This document shows, piece by piece, positions 25,953 to 34,506 of a stretch of 64,000 bases of DNA. The notes under the pieces are model-generated. The model saw only the letters and a list, made by a program, of their open reading frames with translations, searched no databases and had not been told where the DNA came from. A program made the position numbers and the translations under genes. The stretch is from Solibacillus sp. FSL H8-0538. GTDB lineage: Bacteria > Bacillota > Bacilli > Bacillales_A > Planococcaceae. Location of the stretch: the NCBI RefSeq assembly GCF_038003525.1, contig NZ_JBBOPI010000001.1:2533001-2597000 (forward strand). Reading direction: 5' to 3'. Each line of letters begins with the position of its first letter. The first letter of the stretch is position 1.

Positions 25953-26957
25953 ATGTTAGAAGTAAGTGAAAGTAAATTAGCACAATATGTCGTACATTAT
26001 GTGAGTGATACGCTTGTTTTGGGCGAAGAGGCTTTCGTGCGTCCAGAGGTCATGCTTGAAGCAGCCTTTACACAATTAGCGTTCAACAAAATCGATTGGG
26101 AGCAGCAATACGAGTTTTTTCACGAATCGGATATAGGATTAAATGAAGTGTACACATATACGAAATCTATTTTCGAGGATGAGAGTAGTTTCCTCGAACA
26201 ATCGAAGCATATCGCAACACACTTAAATAGTGCATCCCAGCACCCAAATATTAAAAGTGGTGAATTATTTATTGGCTTATTCGAAAATTGTTTTATGTCT
26301 TCTGATGCCAAAAAGGTCATTGCCATTGTAAAAATTGATGAAAAAGAAATGTTTTTAGATGTGAAAAACGAGCAAAATAAAATGGTTGTGCATGGCATTG
26401 ATGGTATCAATGTTAAGAAAATTAATAATATGGCGGTAATTGTGGAAATGGGGACCGACGAAGCTCCTGCTGTCTTTATGAAAACCAAAAAGAAAGAAGA
26501 TGTTGTCTACTGGCAAGAGCGCTTTTTAAAGATTAAGGTAGCGGATGAACATTATCATAAAACGAACTTAGCGTTAACTGAATGTAAAAAATATATTTTA
26601 AAAGAAGAGCGTTTTACGAATACCGAGAAGTTAGGCTTTTTAAACAAAACGCTCGATTATTTTAGGCATGAAGAAGAATTCCAGGTAAATGACTATATTA
26701 AAACGGTATTTGATAACACCGAACCAGTACAAAAAGAGGTCATCGTCAATTCCGTAAAACCTTATGAAACAGTCATTTCAGAAAGTGCGATTGCAAAGGC
26801 AGAAAAAACATTTAAGCGCAAAATCAAACTCGACTCCAATATTGAAATTCAGGTGAATGTGCGTAATATCGAACAAGTAGATGGATTGATTGAAGTCGGC
26901 TATGATGAAGCAACTAATCGCAAATTTTATAAAATCTATTTTCAAGAAGAAGAATAA
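25953..26957 (+). CDS. 37-kDa nucleoid-associated protein (NA37/YejK-like)
   Basis: 334 residues resembling the NdpA/YejK nucleoid-associated family, which binds DNA and is found across bacteria; in Firmicutes it is often near mobile elements. Recognisable points are the N-terminal YVVHYVSDTLVLGEEA, the central FIGLFENCFMSSDAKKV beta segment, INNMAVIVEMGTDEAPAVF, and a basic C-terminal region (FKRKIKLDSNIEIQV) ending YKIYFQEEE. ATG at 25953 is chosen because AAGGTGA lies six bases upstream; GTG 25944 is inside that site. Monocistronic with its own terminator. It sits between the two tiny sigma-G genes. Confidence 0.75.
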   Translation: MLEVSESKLAQYVVHYVSDTLVLGEEAFVRPEVMLEAAFTQLAFNKIDWEQQYEFFHESDIGLNEVYTYTKSIFEDESSFLEQSKHIATHLNSASQHPNIKSGELFIGLFENCFMSSDAKKVIAIVKIDEKEMFLDVKNEQNKMVVHGIDGINVKKINNMAVIVEMGTDEAPAVFMKTKKKEDVVYWQERFLKIKVADEHYHKTNLALTECKKYILKEERFTNTEKLGFLNKTLDYFRHEEEFQVNDYIKTVFDNTEPVQKEVIVNSVKPYETVISESAIAKAEKTFKRKIKLDSNIEIQVNVRNIEQVDGLIEVGYDEATNRKFYKIYFQEEE

Positions 26958-26969
26958 TCAAAACGAATG

Positions 26970-27003
26970 AATCCCACAACTCGTAATAGAGGTGTGGGAT
27001 TTT
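26970..27003 (+). terminator. Intrinsic terminator of the NA37 gene
   Basis: AATCCCACAACTC pairs with GAGGTGTGGGATT (one mismatch), followed by TTT. Confidence 0.85.
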
Positions 27004-27018
27004 GATTATAAATAAGCT

Positions 27019-27054
27019 AAAAGAGGCTTCCCCATATTTTTAGGGAAAGCCTCT
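27019..27054 (-). terminator. Intrinsic terminator of tiny gene copy 2
   Basis: On the minus strand GAGGCTTTCCC, loop, GGGGAAGCCTC and TTTT. Stem identical to that of copy 1; only the loop differs. Confidence 0.85.
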
Positions 27055-27071
27055 CGATTACACTTAGTCCT

Positions 27072-27134
27072 TCACGAATTGTAACGTGGCGGATCGTCCT
27101 CTGATTTTGAATCTTTTTTACCGGATCTACTCAT
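27072..27134 (-). CDS. Tiny forespore gene, copy 2 (20 aa, minor spore protein-like)
   Basis: Paralogue of the gene at 24248: begins MSRSGKKDSKSEDD and ends PPRYNS, 20 residues. AGGAGGG lies eight bases before ATG, the sigma-G promoter is at 27180-27209 with the same 17-bp spacer, and the same terminator hairpin follows. The differences from copy 1 change acidic to basic residues in the middle (DEE to GKK), while the ends are fixed, suggesting the ends carry the function. Same inferred role: forespore-specific peptide of unknown function. Confidence 0.72.
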   Translation of the reverse strand: MSRSGKKDSKSEDDPPRYNS

Positions 27135-27179
27135 CGTAGTAACCCTCCTGTTTCGTTCGATTGGAAGTGGAATCTGTAT

Positions 27180-27209
27180 TAGTATGGTTTGCTTTTTATT
27201 TTCTATTCA
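27180..27209 (-). promoter_or_regulatory. Sigma-G promoter of tiny gene copy 2
   Basis: TGAATA, 17 bp, CATACTA on the minus strand; the hexamer and heptamer are identical to copy 1 while the spacer sequence has diverged. Confidence 0.8.
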
Positions 27210-27230
27210 TTAGTGTTGAACAAATTATTA

Positions 27231-27261
27231 GTGGAGAAGAAAATATAACTTTCCCATCCAC
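27231..27261. repeat. 31-bp palindromic repeat, copy C (inverted)
   Basis: Reverse complement of copies A and B: GTGGAGAAGAAAATATAACT then TTCCCATCCAC. Similarity to copy B extends a further ten bases on one side (TTACTTAT). Confidence 0.55.
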
Positions 27262-27392
27262 ATAAGTAAAGAACTCGCATTACCTACTAATTAGCTAAAC
27301 GGTTTAATATATTCCAAAGAAGTAAATTGTTTATTTATTTTCATTCGAGGTAATAATTATGAATACAGTCTTATAAAAGGAAGGATGGCATT

Positions 27393-27679
27393 TTGAAATT
27401 TTTTTTATTATATCGAGCATAGCTTTTCCTATCATTATGTTTTTCCTACAGAATCATATAGGGATATTCCGAATGATTTTTAATATATTCGCTGTTATAG
27501 CAACCCTTGCTTTTGGAATTTTAGTCTCAACTTCTATTTACCAAATTATTATTGACAATGCTGTATTTATGACAACAATTCACCGAATTTTTCTTAATCC
27601 TTACTTTTTAATAACTGGAGCGTATATGGGGGTATTTACTATTTACAGATTAATAATTCTTACATTGGACGAGAGGTAG
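27393..27679 (+). pseudogene. Small two-helix membrane protein with homopolymer frameshift near its start
   Basis: An 80-residue frame starting at ATG 27437 encodes membrane helices (near 7-30 and 50-75) and ends LDER. A better start, TTG 27393 after GGAAGGATGGCAT, is out of frame by one base because of a run of eight T at 27399-27406; nine T would give a 95-residue protein with a full first membrane helix. It may be a recent frameshift, a phase-variable tract or a sequencing error, with the ATG form as a fallback product. Family not recognised. Confidence 0.5.
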
Positions 27680-28287
27680 TACCCTTATTTTTTCACATTA
27701 ACATTGACTACCGTATCAATAATTTGTTAAATCATTCATCTTACGTAAAAACCTTACCTTACAAATGTCTCTACTTCAAGACAGCCTGTGCCTATTATTA
27801 ATCCCAAGAATCTCCAATATTCGTTTGAATATACAGCTCATTATTGATAATTTTCTCTAGAGTTAAAAAGAGGGATATTGCACAAGAGTCCAACTCCCAT
27901 TCAATACCCCTCCTTCTTATAATTATTGAGATGACTGCGCCTACATGTACTAAAAATACGATGCAGTGGCAAATTTTCTTTCTAAAAATCAATTAATACG
28001 GTTCACCGTAACTTTTAATAGGGTAAAAGAAATTAATTTAGGAAAACAAAATCAGCAGGACATTTTTTATTTCATAGGATTATTTTTTTCTATATAGTCT
28101 ATTTCAAGATCAGTTAATTTTATTTTAATTGCCTACCGACTTGTTCCATTGATTCAGCCCAATTGATAGGGTTATTGTTTGCGAAATCTTATAATGAAAC
28201 AAATCTAGTGGTATTACGAATACCCTATTGACTATTTTTACCTAATCCGAATAAAAAATGAACAAACTTGATTTTCTTAAATTATTA
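27680..28287. other. About 600-bp gap without a supported gene
   Basis: AT-rich. On the minus strand a 64-codon frame (27798-27992) has a TTG start and no ribosome site, and near 28130-28185 an 18-codon end fragment reads NPINWAESMEQVGRQLK-stop. Neither is convincing as a gene; the second may be the tail of a lost gene. Confidence 0.4.
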
Positions 28288-29553
28288 TTATTTCCATAAA
28301 CCAGCTTTTTCTAATTTCTTTTTACCTTTAAACGCCAAGATCACTAATACTGCATTGATAATCAACATAGCTGCAAGTGCATACAGAACAATTGTATAGC
28401 TACCAGTAAATTCATAAATAAAGCCGTATCCAGGTAATGCAACAATACCAGCTACTGCTAAACCGATCGCAGCAGTAGAATAAATTTGACTGTAATCTTT
28501 ATTGCCAAATAGCGCTGTCGTTAATAGTGGACCTAATGTTCCAAGTGATGCAACAACGAAACCAAAAATACCAATAGCTACAGTAAATAGCGTTGGGTTT
28601 TCAGGGACAGTTATAAAAATGCCTACTGGAATTAAACCTAATAACATCGCGAAGACCGCTGTGTTTTTTGCACCAATTTTATCGCTTAATATACCAAAAG
28701 ATAGGGCACCAATTAATACGCCAATTTGCATTGCACCTAGTACACTACCAGCAAATTTGATATCATAACCAATTCCCATTGCGAATGGTGCGATATGTTG
28801 ACTAAAGCTTGCAATCGATGTGATGATGAAGAAGAATGACAATAATGCGAAAAATGCGCTAGATTTTTTTGCTACTGTAGCTGAAACACCTTTTGCTGTA
28901 TCTTGTTCAGCAGAAGCATTTTCACTTGAATTAGCTTCATCCATACCTAATGGTTGTAAGCCTTTTTGTTGAGGAGACATTCGAATCACGAATAAAACAA
29001 TTGGAATGATAATAGCGGTTACACCTATACCTAATGCAATATACGTAAATCTCCAGCCTTGGGTATCAATTAAATTACCTACAGTTGGTTGAATGATTGC
29101 ACCTAAAATACCACCGATTGCAACCATGATTCCGATTGCTAAACCATTATGTTTTTTAAACCACTGATTGATTAAAACAGGACCTGCCATTTGTGTGATA
29201 AAAATTGAACCAATTGCCATTGGGATACTGAATAAGTACCAGCCCCAAACTGAACTCATTAATCCAAACATTGCGAATGAACCAGCCATTAAAATGATGG
29301 CAGTTATCAAAATCAATCTAATATCGTATTTAGCCATTAATTTACCTGCAATAGGTAAGAAAATCATTGTAACAATGGAGGCAATACTAAAGTATAAAGT
29401 TAAGCTACCCATTCCAATACCTAAGTCTTGAGTAACAGGTGTTAAGAATAATCCACCTGCAGTTGAAATACCATTTTTACCTACACCGACCATAATAGAT
29501 AAACCTATTAATAACCACCAAGCATAGTGGATTTTTTTCTTTTGTTGTTTCAT
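28288..29553 (-). CDS. MFS transporter, oxalate/formate antiporter-like (OFA) family
   Basis: 421 residues with twelve predicted membrane helices in two halves and a long charged central loop (about 190-225, ending SSENASAEQDTAKG). Typical MFS loop motifs follow helices 2 and 8 (AGKLMAKYDIR; GILSDKIGAKN). Resemblance is to the OFA/monocarboxylate branch, so an organic acid substrate is likely. ATG 29553 is chosen because TGAGGA lies upstream; the ORF is open for 15 more codons. It is downstream of two SDR dehydrogenase genes on the same strand, suggesting uptake of a compound that they oxidise. Confidence 0.8.
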   Translation of the reverse strand: MKQQKKKIHYAWWLLIGLSIMVGVGKNGISTAGGLFLTPVTQDLGIGMGSLTLYFSIASIVTMIFLPIAGKLMAKYDIRLILITAIILMAGSFAMFGLMSSVWGWYLFSIPMAIGSIFITQMAGPVLINQWFKKHNGLAIGIMVAIGGILGAIIQPTVGNLIDTQGWRFTYIALGIGVTAIIIPIVLFVIRMSPQQKGLQPLGMDEANSSENASAEQDTAKGVSATVAKKSSAFFALLSFFFIITSIASFSQHIAPFAMGIGYDIKFAGSVLGAMQIGVLIGALSFGILSDKIGAKNTAVFAMLLGLIPVGIFITVPENPTLFTVAIGIFGFVVASLGTLGPLLTTALFGNKDYSQIYSTAAIGLAVAGIVALPGYGFIYEFTGSYTIVLYALAAMLIINAVLVILAFKGKKKLEKAGLWK

Positions 29554-29718
29554 GGTGAAATCCTCATTCCAAAATTTATTTAAGGCCGTTTCGTTCACAC
29601 AAAACGGCCTTATTTTAGTGATTAAAAAGCACGATTAATTTCTTATAGAAAAGATACCAATATATAATTTGAATGCCCTTTGACTACATGCCATTCATCT
29701 ACATTAAAATAATCGTTA

Positions 29719-30474
29719 TTAGCGTAATTTAATTGATCCGCCATCTACCATGATTGTTTGACCAGTAATATAAGAAGAATCTTCGCTCGCTAAAAATACC
29801 GCAACACGTCCGATATCGTCCTCAATTTCACCAAGTCTTCTTAGAGGGATTTTTGCAAGCATTCCTTGATAATATTCTGGGTTTTCTTCTGCCCATTGAA
29901 GCATACCAGGTGATTTAGCAATTGGCGCAATGATATTTACGTTGATACCAAATGGACCAAATTCATTCGCTGCAACACGAGTAATTCCACGAATCGCTTC
30001 TTTTGCAACTGCATAAGAAGCTTGATTAACATCTCCATTAATTCCAGCTCCAGAAGCAAAGTTGATGATATTTCCTTGTGTTTCTTTTAAATAAGGCAGT
30101 GCAGCTTGCATTAAGTAGAATGTTGGGTAGAATCCAGTATTAAATGATAAATCGAAATCTGCTTGAGTCGTTTCTTCAATCGAATTCATTCTAGATGCAT
30201 GTGCATTATTTACTAAGATATCGATTTTCCCATATTTATCTGCAACTTCTTTAACGATAGCGCCCAATTTGGCATGCTCTGTAAGATTTGCTTGAATAAA
30301 CATTGAGGCTGGTTGATATTCTTGTAATTCCTTTATTGTTTGGTTTCCGACTTCAGCATTTAAGTCAATAATAACAACCGTTGCTCCTTCTTTCACGAAT
30401 GCAGTTGCCATTCCCTTACCAATGCCTCCTGCTCCACCAGAAATGATTGCTATTTTCCCATCAAGTTTTTTCAT
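29719..30474 (-). CDS. Short-chain dehydrogenase/reductase (first)
   Basis: 251 residues of classical SDR: NAD(P)-binding SGGAGGIGKG (residues 11-20), the NAH (usually NAG) motif at DILVNNAHAS, catalytic serine in NFASGAG, and YxxxK as YAVAKEA. Acidic D at the end of strand 2 (VVIIDLNAE) indicates NAD preference. Start ATG 30474 follows AAAGGAGCAATCATC. The gene is 165 bp upstream of the MFS gene; a hairpin at 29583-29612 (AAGGCCGTTT with AAACGGCCTT) may attenuate between them. Substrate unknown. Confidence 0.88.
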   Translation of the reverse strand: MKKLDGKIAIISGGAGGIGKGMATAFVKEGATVVIIDLNAEVGNQTIKELQEYQPASMFIQANLTEHAKLGAIVKEVADKYGKIDILVNNAHASRMNSIEETTQADFDLSFNTGFYPTFYLMQAALPYLKETQGNIINFASGAGINGDVNQASYAVAKEAIRGITRVAANEFGPFGINVNIIAPIAKSPGMLQWAEENPEYYQGMLAKIPLRRLGEIEDDIGRVAVFLASEDSSYITGQTIMVDGGSIKLR

Positions 30475-31155
30475 GATGATTGCTCCTTTATAAAAAATTA
30501 TTTGATATGCGCTCAACAACTATATTGAGTTTTAGAATTACTTCTTATTCATCTAACTTTCACCTTGATTTGAATAACTATCCATTAAAGTTCAAATATT
30601 ACTCTTATGCATTGCCTGCTAAAGGAAATTACTTTCGACTGCCATTCGACCCTATCAAACTCTAGAGGTAATTTTAAAGACATACGTTACTTCAATGAGC
30701 AATAATAACGTGACCATGAGATTGTGTCAATAATATGAACTAATATAATATATTAGCTTATAATTGCAAGAATTTTATAATAAAACAAAATAAACAGTTA
30801 CTTTTAGTTTAATAATCAATTCGAAATAAAATATCCGTTTTTATAAGGCGACGTTAGGATTGCTTGAAATGCACCACGGATAAGGGTTATGTAATAAAAT
30901 TGAGGTAGCCATTAAATGTTACAGAAAAAAAGTTTTGTATAGCAAAAAGTTATAATGAAGTCAACATTTTGATTCTCGAATGAAGGAAAGGAGTGCTAAC
31001 GGTGCGGATGAACGAACTCGAGAATTATGGACTAAAACGTGGTTGGAAATTGTAAAATTAACTACTATACTTTCACTGGATAAATCACGATTGTATATAT
31101 AGAAGTAAGCAAAAGATAACGCCCACCAATTTACAGGTAAGCGCTTGTATGATGC
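30475..31155. other. 680-bp gap with one truncated gene start
   Basis: A strong ribosome site (GGAAAGGAG) precedes a 17-codon frame on the plus strand (31002-31055, begins VRMNELENYGLKRGWKL), which looks like the stump of a deleted gene. Otherwise AT-rich with no supported gene. Confidence 0.35.
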
Positions 31156-31962
31156 TTATTTTTGTTGGGCTGCGATCCAAATATTTGTATCTGCAATTGT
31201 TGGGTTTGCAAGGTAATGGCCACCTTCAATTTGAAGTGTTTGACCTGTCATGAACTTAGATTCATCAGAGGCTAAGAATACAACGGCATGGCCGATATCA
31301 TCTGCTTCACCGTGGTATGGTAGAGCATTGAATTTAGAATAAATATCTAGCATTCCTTGTGGAATATTAGCCTTGGCAGCAGGTGTTAAAATAAGGCCTG
31401 GTGCGATTGCATTACAACGGATTTTATCTTTCCCGTATTGAGTAGCAATACTTTTAGTCATATTTGCAACGCCCGCTTTTGTTGCACCATACGCTGTACG
31501 TGTTTGGTCACTTGCAAAAGCAGCCATTGAAGCCGTGTTAATAATCGAACCTCCACCAGCTTTTTGCATGTGAGGGATAGCAAAACGGCTACCAAGTAAT
31601 ACTGATTTTAAGTTCATGTTCACAAGACGGTCCCACTCATCTAAATCGATGTTTAAAACATCTAAATCTTTACGTAAATTAGTTCCACCAACGTTATTAA
31701 ATAGAACTGTTAGAGTACCAAATTGCTCAACAGTAAATGCAACTGCTTTTTCGATAGATTTTGCATCACCTGCATCAAGGTATACTGCTGCTGCTTCATA
31801 GCCTTCTTTTACTAAAGACTCTGCGACTTCTTTTGCACCTTCAATATTAAAGTCCGCAATAACAACTTTTGCGCCTTCTTTTGCTAATAATGTTGCAGCT
31901 GATAAACCAATTCCAGATGCGCCACCCGTAATTAGTGCTACTTTATTTTCTACACGTTTCAT
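31156..31962 (-). CDS. Short-chain dehydrogenase/reductase (second)
   Basis: 268 residues of classical SDR with TGGASGIG (12-19), the D at the end of strand 2 (VVIADFN, so NAD-linked), NNVGG, catalytic serine in INTASMAAF, YxxxK as YGATKAG, and the late TGQTLQIEGG. About 35% like its neighbour by eye, so they are not a recent duplication. ATG 31962 follows GTAGGAGGAAATTCTTT. Separated from the next SDR by a long gap, so it probably has its own transcript. Substrate unknown. Confidence 0.87.
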   Translation of the reverse strand: MKRVENKVALITGGASGIGLSAATLLAKEGAKVVIADFNIEGAKEVAESLVKEGYEAAAVYLDAGDAKSIEKAVAFTVEQFGTLTVLFNNVGGTNLRKDLDVLNIDLDEWDRLVNMNLKSVLLGSRFAIPHMQKAGGGSIINTASMAAFASDQTRTAYGATKAGVANMTKSIATQYGKDKIRCNAIAPGLILTPAAKANIPQGMLDIYSKFNALPYHGEADDIGHAVVFLASDESKFMTGQTLQIEGGHYLANPTIADTNIWIAAQQK

Positions 31963-32108
31963 AAAGAATTTCCTCCTACAATAACAGATAAAAGAATATG
32001 TACTAATAAATGTACATCTTACCCGTTTTCATCGTTTTCGTCACATTGGATAGTTTAGCATTAAATCATTATTTGTAAAATTAATACGCTTCGGTAACTT
32101 ATGTTTCG

Positions 32109-32207
32109 CTAGTAAGCTTTCACATATTCAAAGCCTACTGAGAAGAAAACGTTACGTTCATTCACCTTCAAATTTAGTTCTACCGGATAACTCACTCTTA
32201 TTTCCAT
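32109..32207 (-). CDS. Possible small protein, 32 aa
   Basis: ATG 32207 has GGAGGTG nine bases upstream and opens a 32-codon frame (begins MEIRVSYPVELNLKVNERNV). After the stop the next frame continues with protein-like codons, so this may instead be the 5' end of a frameshifted gene. It is the only candidate in the 31963-32325 gap. Confidence 0.35.
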   Translation of the reverse strand: MEIRVSYPVELNLKVNERNVFFSVGFEYVKAY

Positions 32208-32325
32208 AAGAAAAAACACCTCCACGTTAGTTTTTAAAGGTAGGATACCTATTTTTCAACGAAAGGTGTATTTATTAGTTTTATTTTTTTAGGTACGTCA
32301 GATTTTCATCCTTCATTTAGACTCC

Positions 32326-33588
32326 CTATTTTGTTATTCCTAATCGTCTTGCTTCTTTCAGCCATTGAGGGAACTCATTAAACAGCCGATTATAAAGGTC
32401 TTCATCACTAATTTGATCTAAGTCATCTAGGGCAAAGAAGTTAGCATTATCAACCACACGCCCTGGTAAGTTATCAAGATTTTGCAATACGCCATATTTT
32501 GCATTTCCGATACCAACAAACTGCCAAAAAAAATTTTCCTTCGAGCTGTCAATTAAGAGCTTGGAAATTTTCTTTTCTTCATAAATTCCGCCATCACTAA
32601 AAAAGATCACATATGTAGGCAGATCTTTATTCGGCTCTTCATTGGTAAATTTGTGAATCACATCAGCCATCACACGTGGCTCATTATTGCCAGATCCTAA
32701 TCCGCCAAACAAGCGCGGTTGTGGATAGGTTCTTTTTACATAATCCTCGTAGTCTCTTTCTGTCACACTTGGTGCCCGCATAAATTTATTTCCAAAAAAC
32801 CATACATCTAAAACACTATCATCATCCATACACGCAGCGATTGCTAGCACTCTTTCAAAAGCACGCTGGACGGTCCCTTTACTATACAGATTGGCCATCG
32901 ATCCTGAAGCGTCAAACACAACGGCAACACGGGCTTTTTCTGTAGTGAGTTTGTTCTTCTCTAGCGAGATGGTTACTTTTATCTTTAATAAATCAATTTT
33001 TGTCAAATTTACAGGTGAAGACGGTGCTGATTGGAAGTTTACAGGTGGTACTTCTTCAGGAGCTTCATCCTCTACAACAACCCCATGTGCTTCCGCTAAA
33101 GGTTTAAGTCCCCCATTAAATCCTTTGCCAATCCCTCTAAACTTGAACCAATCCTTATAACGGTAGACTTCAGCTAAAACGAGAGAGGTTTCTTCACTTA
33201 GTTGATCAATGCCAAAAAGGATTTCACCACTTAAGGATTTAACAGAGATTTTTAAGTTTTGTACCTCTTTTAAAGTCCCCCGACCATCTAGTGTCACCGC
33301 AAAGACACCCTTTTGAATGCTTGATTGTTGTAGCGAATGTAGAGAAAGTGAGAATATTTTAGTCGTTGGTGCAGTATCTTGCAATTTTATCAGGTTTGCA
33401 GGATCTGACGGCTGATTGTAAAAAATCATATAGTCATCGGAAGGAACTTTCCCATCCGCATTGACTAAAAAACAACTTACATCTAGGGGAGCTGGTGAGT
33501 AGCTCCACTCTACTACTATCTCGAGAATTGAATCCCTGGCAATGGGTGTATTGGCCCCTCTTACTAAGGCAACGATATTTCTTGTCAT
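32326..33588 (-). CDS. TerD-family domain fused to von Willebrand A domain (TerF-like)
   Basis: 420 residues. Residues 1-170 form a TerD-type calcium-binding beta-sandwich (LVRGANTPI, DVSCFLVNADGKVPSDDYMIFYN, ALVLAEVYRYKDWFKFRGIG-like end); residues 205-410 are a VWA domain with intact MIDAS residues (VVFDASGSM, later a threonine region and FFSDGG). TerD/VWA proteins belong to the tellurite/chemical stress complex that is thought to sense metals at the membrane and is often linked to phage resistance. ATG 33588 follows AAGGAGG. No terABC-like partner gene in the window; two terminators separate it from the dynamin operon upstream. Confidence 0.85.
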   Translation of the reverse strand: MTRNIVALVRGANTPIARDSILEIVVEWSYSPAPLDVSCFLVNADGKVPSDDYMIFYNQPSDPANLIKLQDTAPTTKIFSLSLHSLQQSSIQKGVFAVTLDGRGTLKEVQNLKISVKSLSGEILFGIDQLSEETSLVLAEVYRYKDWFKFRGIGKGFNGGLKPLAEAHGVVVEDEAPEEVPPVNFQSAPSSPVNLTKIDLLKIKVTISLEKNKLTTEKARVAVVFDASGSMANLYSKGTVQRAFERVLAIAACMDDDSVLDVWFFGNKFMRAPSVTERDYEDYVKRTYPQPRLFGGLGSGNNEPRVMADVIHKFTNEEPNKDLPTYVIFFSDGGIYEEKKISKLLIDSSKENFFWQFVGIGNAKYGVLQNLDNLPGRVVDNANFFALDDLDQISDEDLYNRLFNEFPQWLKEARRLGITK

Positions 33589-33934
33589 CAAAAAACCTCC
33601 TTGTCAATCATCATAGTTATAGTCTACTTGACCTTTCAATAATTCACAAAATATTACATTAAAAATCCCATCTATTCTTCTACAAATGGTTAGGGAAATC
33701 AGTGAGTGACAAGGTAGATTGAGATAGTAAAAGGTTTTATGAAAACACTTTTTAACTAAACGTATTTGTTTCAACAATACGCGGGGAATCTAGAAAAAAT
33801 ATGCAGCTTATAATCGAAGAAAGTGTTCAAAAAACATAATCATGCTTATTGAGCAAATGGGTGAGATATTTGTAGATTCGAGTCCCGATACAATTTAGCA
33901 TTTTTATAAAATTGAATACTATTAAAAGGTAGAG

Positions 33935-33981
33935 CCCACGCATTTTGAATGGATTTAATTCAAAATACGTGGGTTGCTTTT
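33935..33981. terminator. Intrinsic terminator (long stem)
   Basis: CCCACGCATTTTGAAT pairs with ATTCAAAATACGTGGG (one mismatch), followed by TTGCTTTT. It lies downstream of the dynamin operon and works best in plus orientation, though the minus side is also T-rich. Confidence 0.7.
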
Positions 33982-34023
33982 GTCATAAAATCAGCATTGC
34001 CACTGAAATATTAATTAAAAAGG

Positions 34024-34068
34024 AAAAGCGCCTCAAACCCTTTATACTAAAGGATTTGAAGCGCTTTT
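34024..34068. terminator. Intrinsic terminator at the end of the dynamin operon
   Basis: AAAAGCGCCTCAAACCCTTT pairs with AAAGGATTTGAAGCGCTTTT with small mismatches; on the minus strand the stem is followed by TTTTCC. It is about 160 bp after the last operon gene. The rest of the 33589-34229 gap shows no gene. Confidence 0.75.
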
Positions 34069-34229
34069 CAGTTGGTTCGAACTTATTTTATCTGAACCTT
34101 GATACGTCTCAGGAGTACTTTTAAGTATGCACTGTGACGTTGGGGTTATTGGGTTTGTGGAGTGGCGGGTGTAAAGGATGTGTAAGGAGAATACATTTTA
34201 TTTTTCACAATTTTGTACATCCCAACTTC

Positions 34230-34502
34230 TTATTTCACTTGTATAATATTCCCCATTAAAACATCTAATGAAACAAGCAGCTTTAATGCCCTCTTCATTT
34301 GACCTGTTGCGATATTTTCACGAACCATAGGTATAAGTGCTTCAATATATTCAAGCTGTTTTTTTAGCTTTGAATTTTTCGCTGCATACGCATGAAAAAT
34401 TGCAACATCATATTCTGGATTATTGAAAAATTGCTCAATCTTTTTTTCAAGTAACAATTCGATTGATAAAGCTTGGTATGCTTCACGTTCCACTGTATTC
34501 AT
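34230..34502 (-). CDS. Small helical protein, last gene of the dynamin operon
   Basis: 90 residues, almost entirely amphipathic helix, without membrane segment or known motif (begins MNTVEREAYQALSIELLLEK). It ends in a predicted four-helix arrangement. It starts 4 bp after the stop of the coiled-coil gene, hence translationally coupled. Not recognised; a small adaptor for the proteins of the operon is the simplest inference. Confidence 0.65.
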   Translation of the reverse strand: MNTVEREAYQALSIELLLEKKIEQFFNNPEYDVAIFHAYAAKNSKLKKQLEYIEALIPMVRENIATGQMKRALKLLVSLDVLMGNIIQVK

Positions 34503-34506
34503 AAGA

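Noticed and set aside
27798-27992. 64-codon minus-strand frame
   Set aside because: TTG start without ribosome site and no recognisable protein pattern; treated as chance.
33870-33895. tRNA-like T-arm string (GATTCGAGTCCCGA)
   Set aside because: No acceptor stem, anticodon arm or D-arm could be placed around it; at most a chance match or tiny tRNA remnant.
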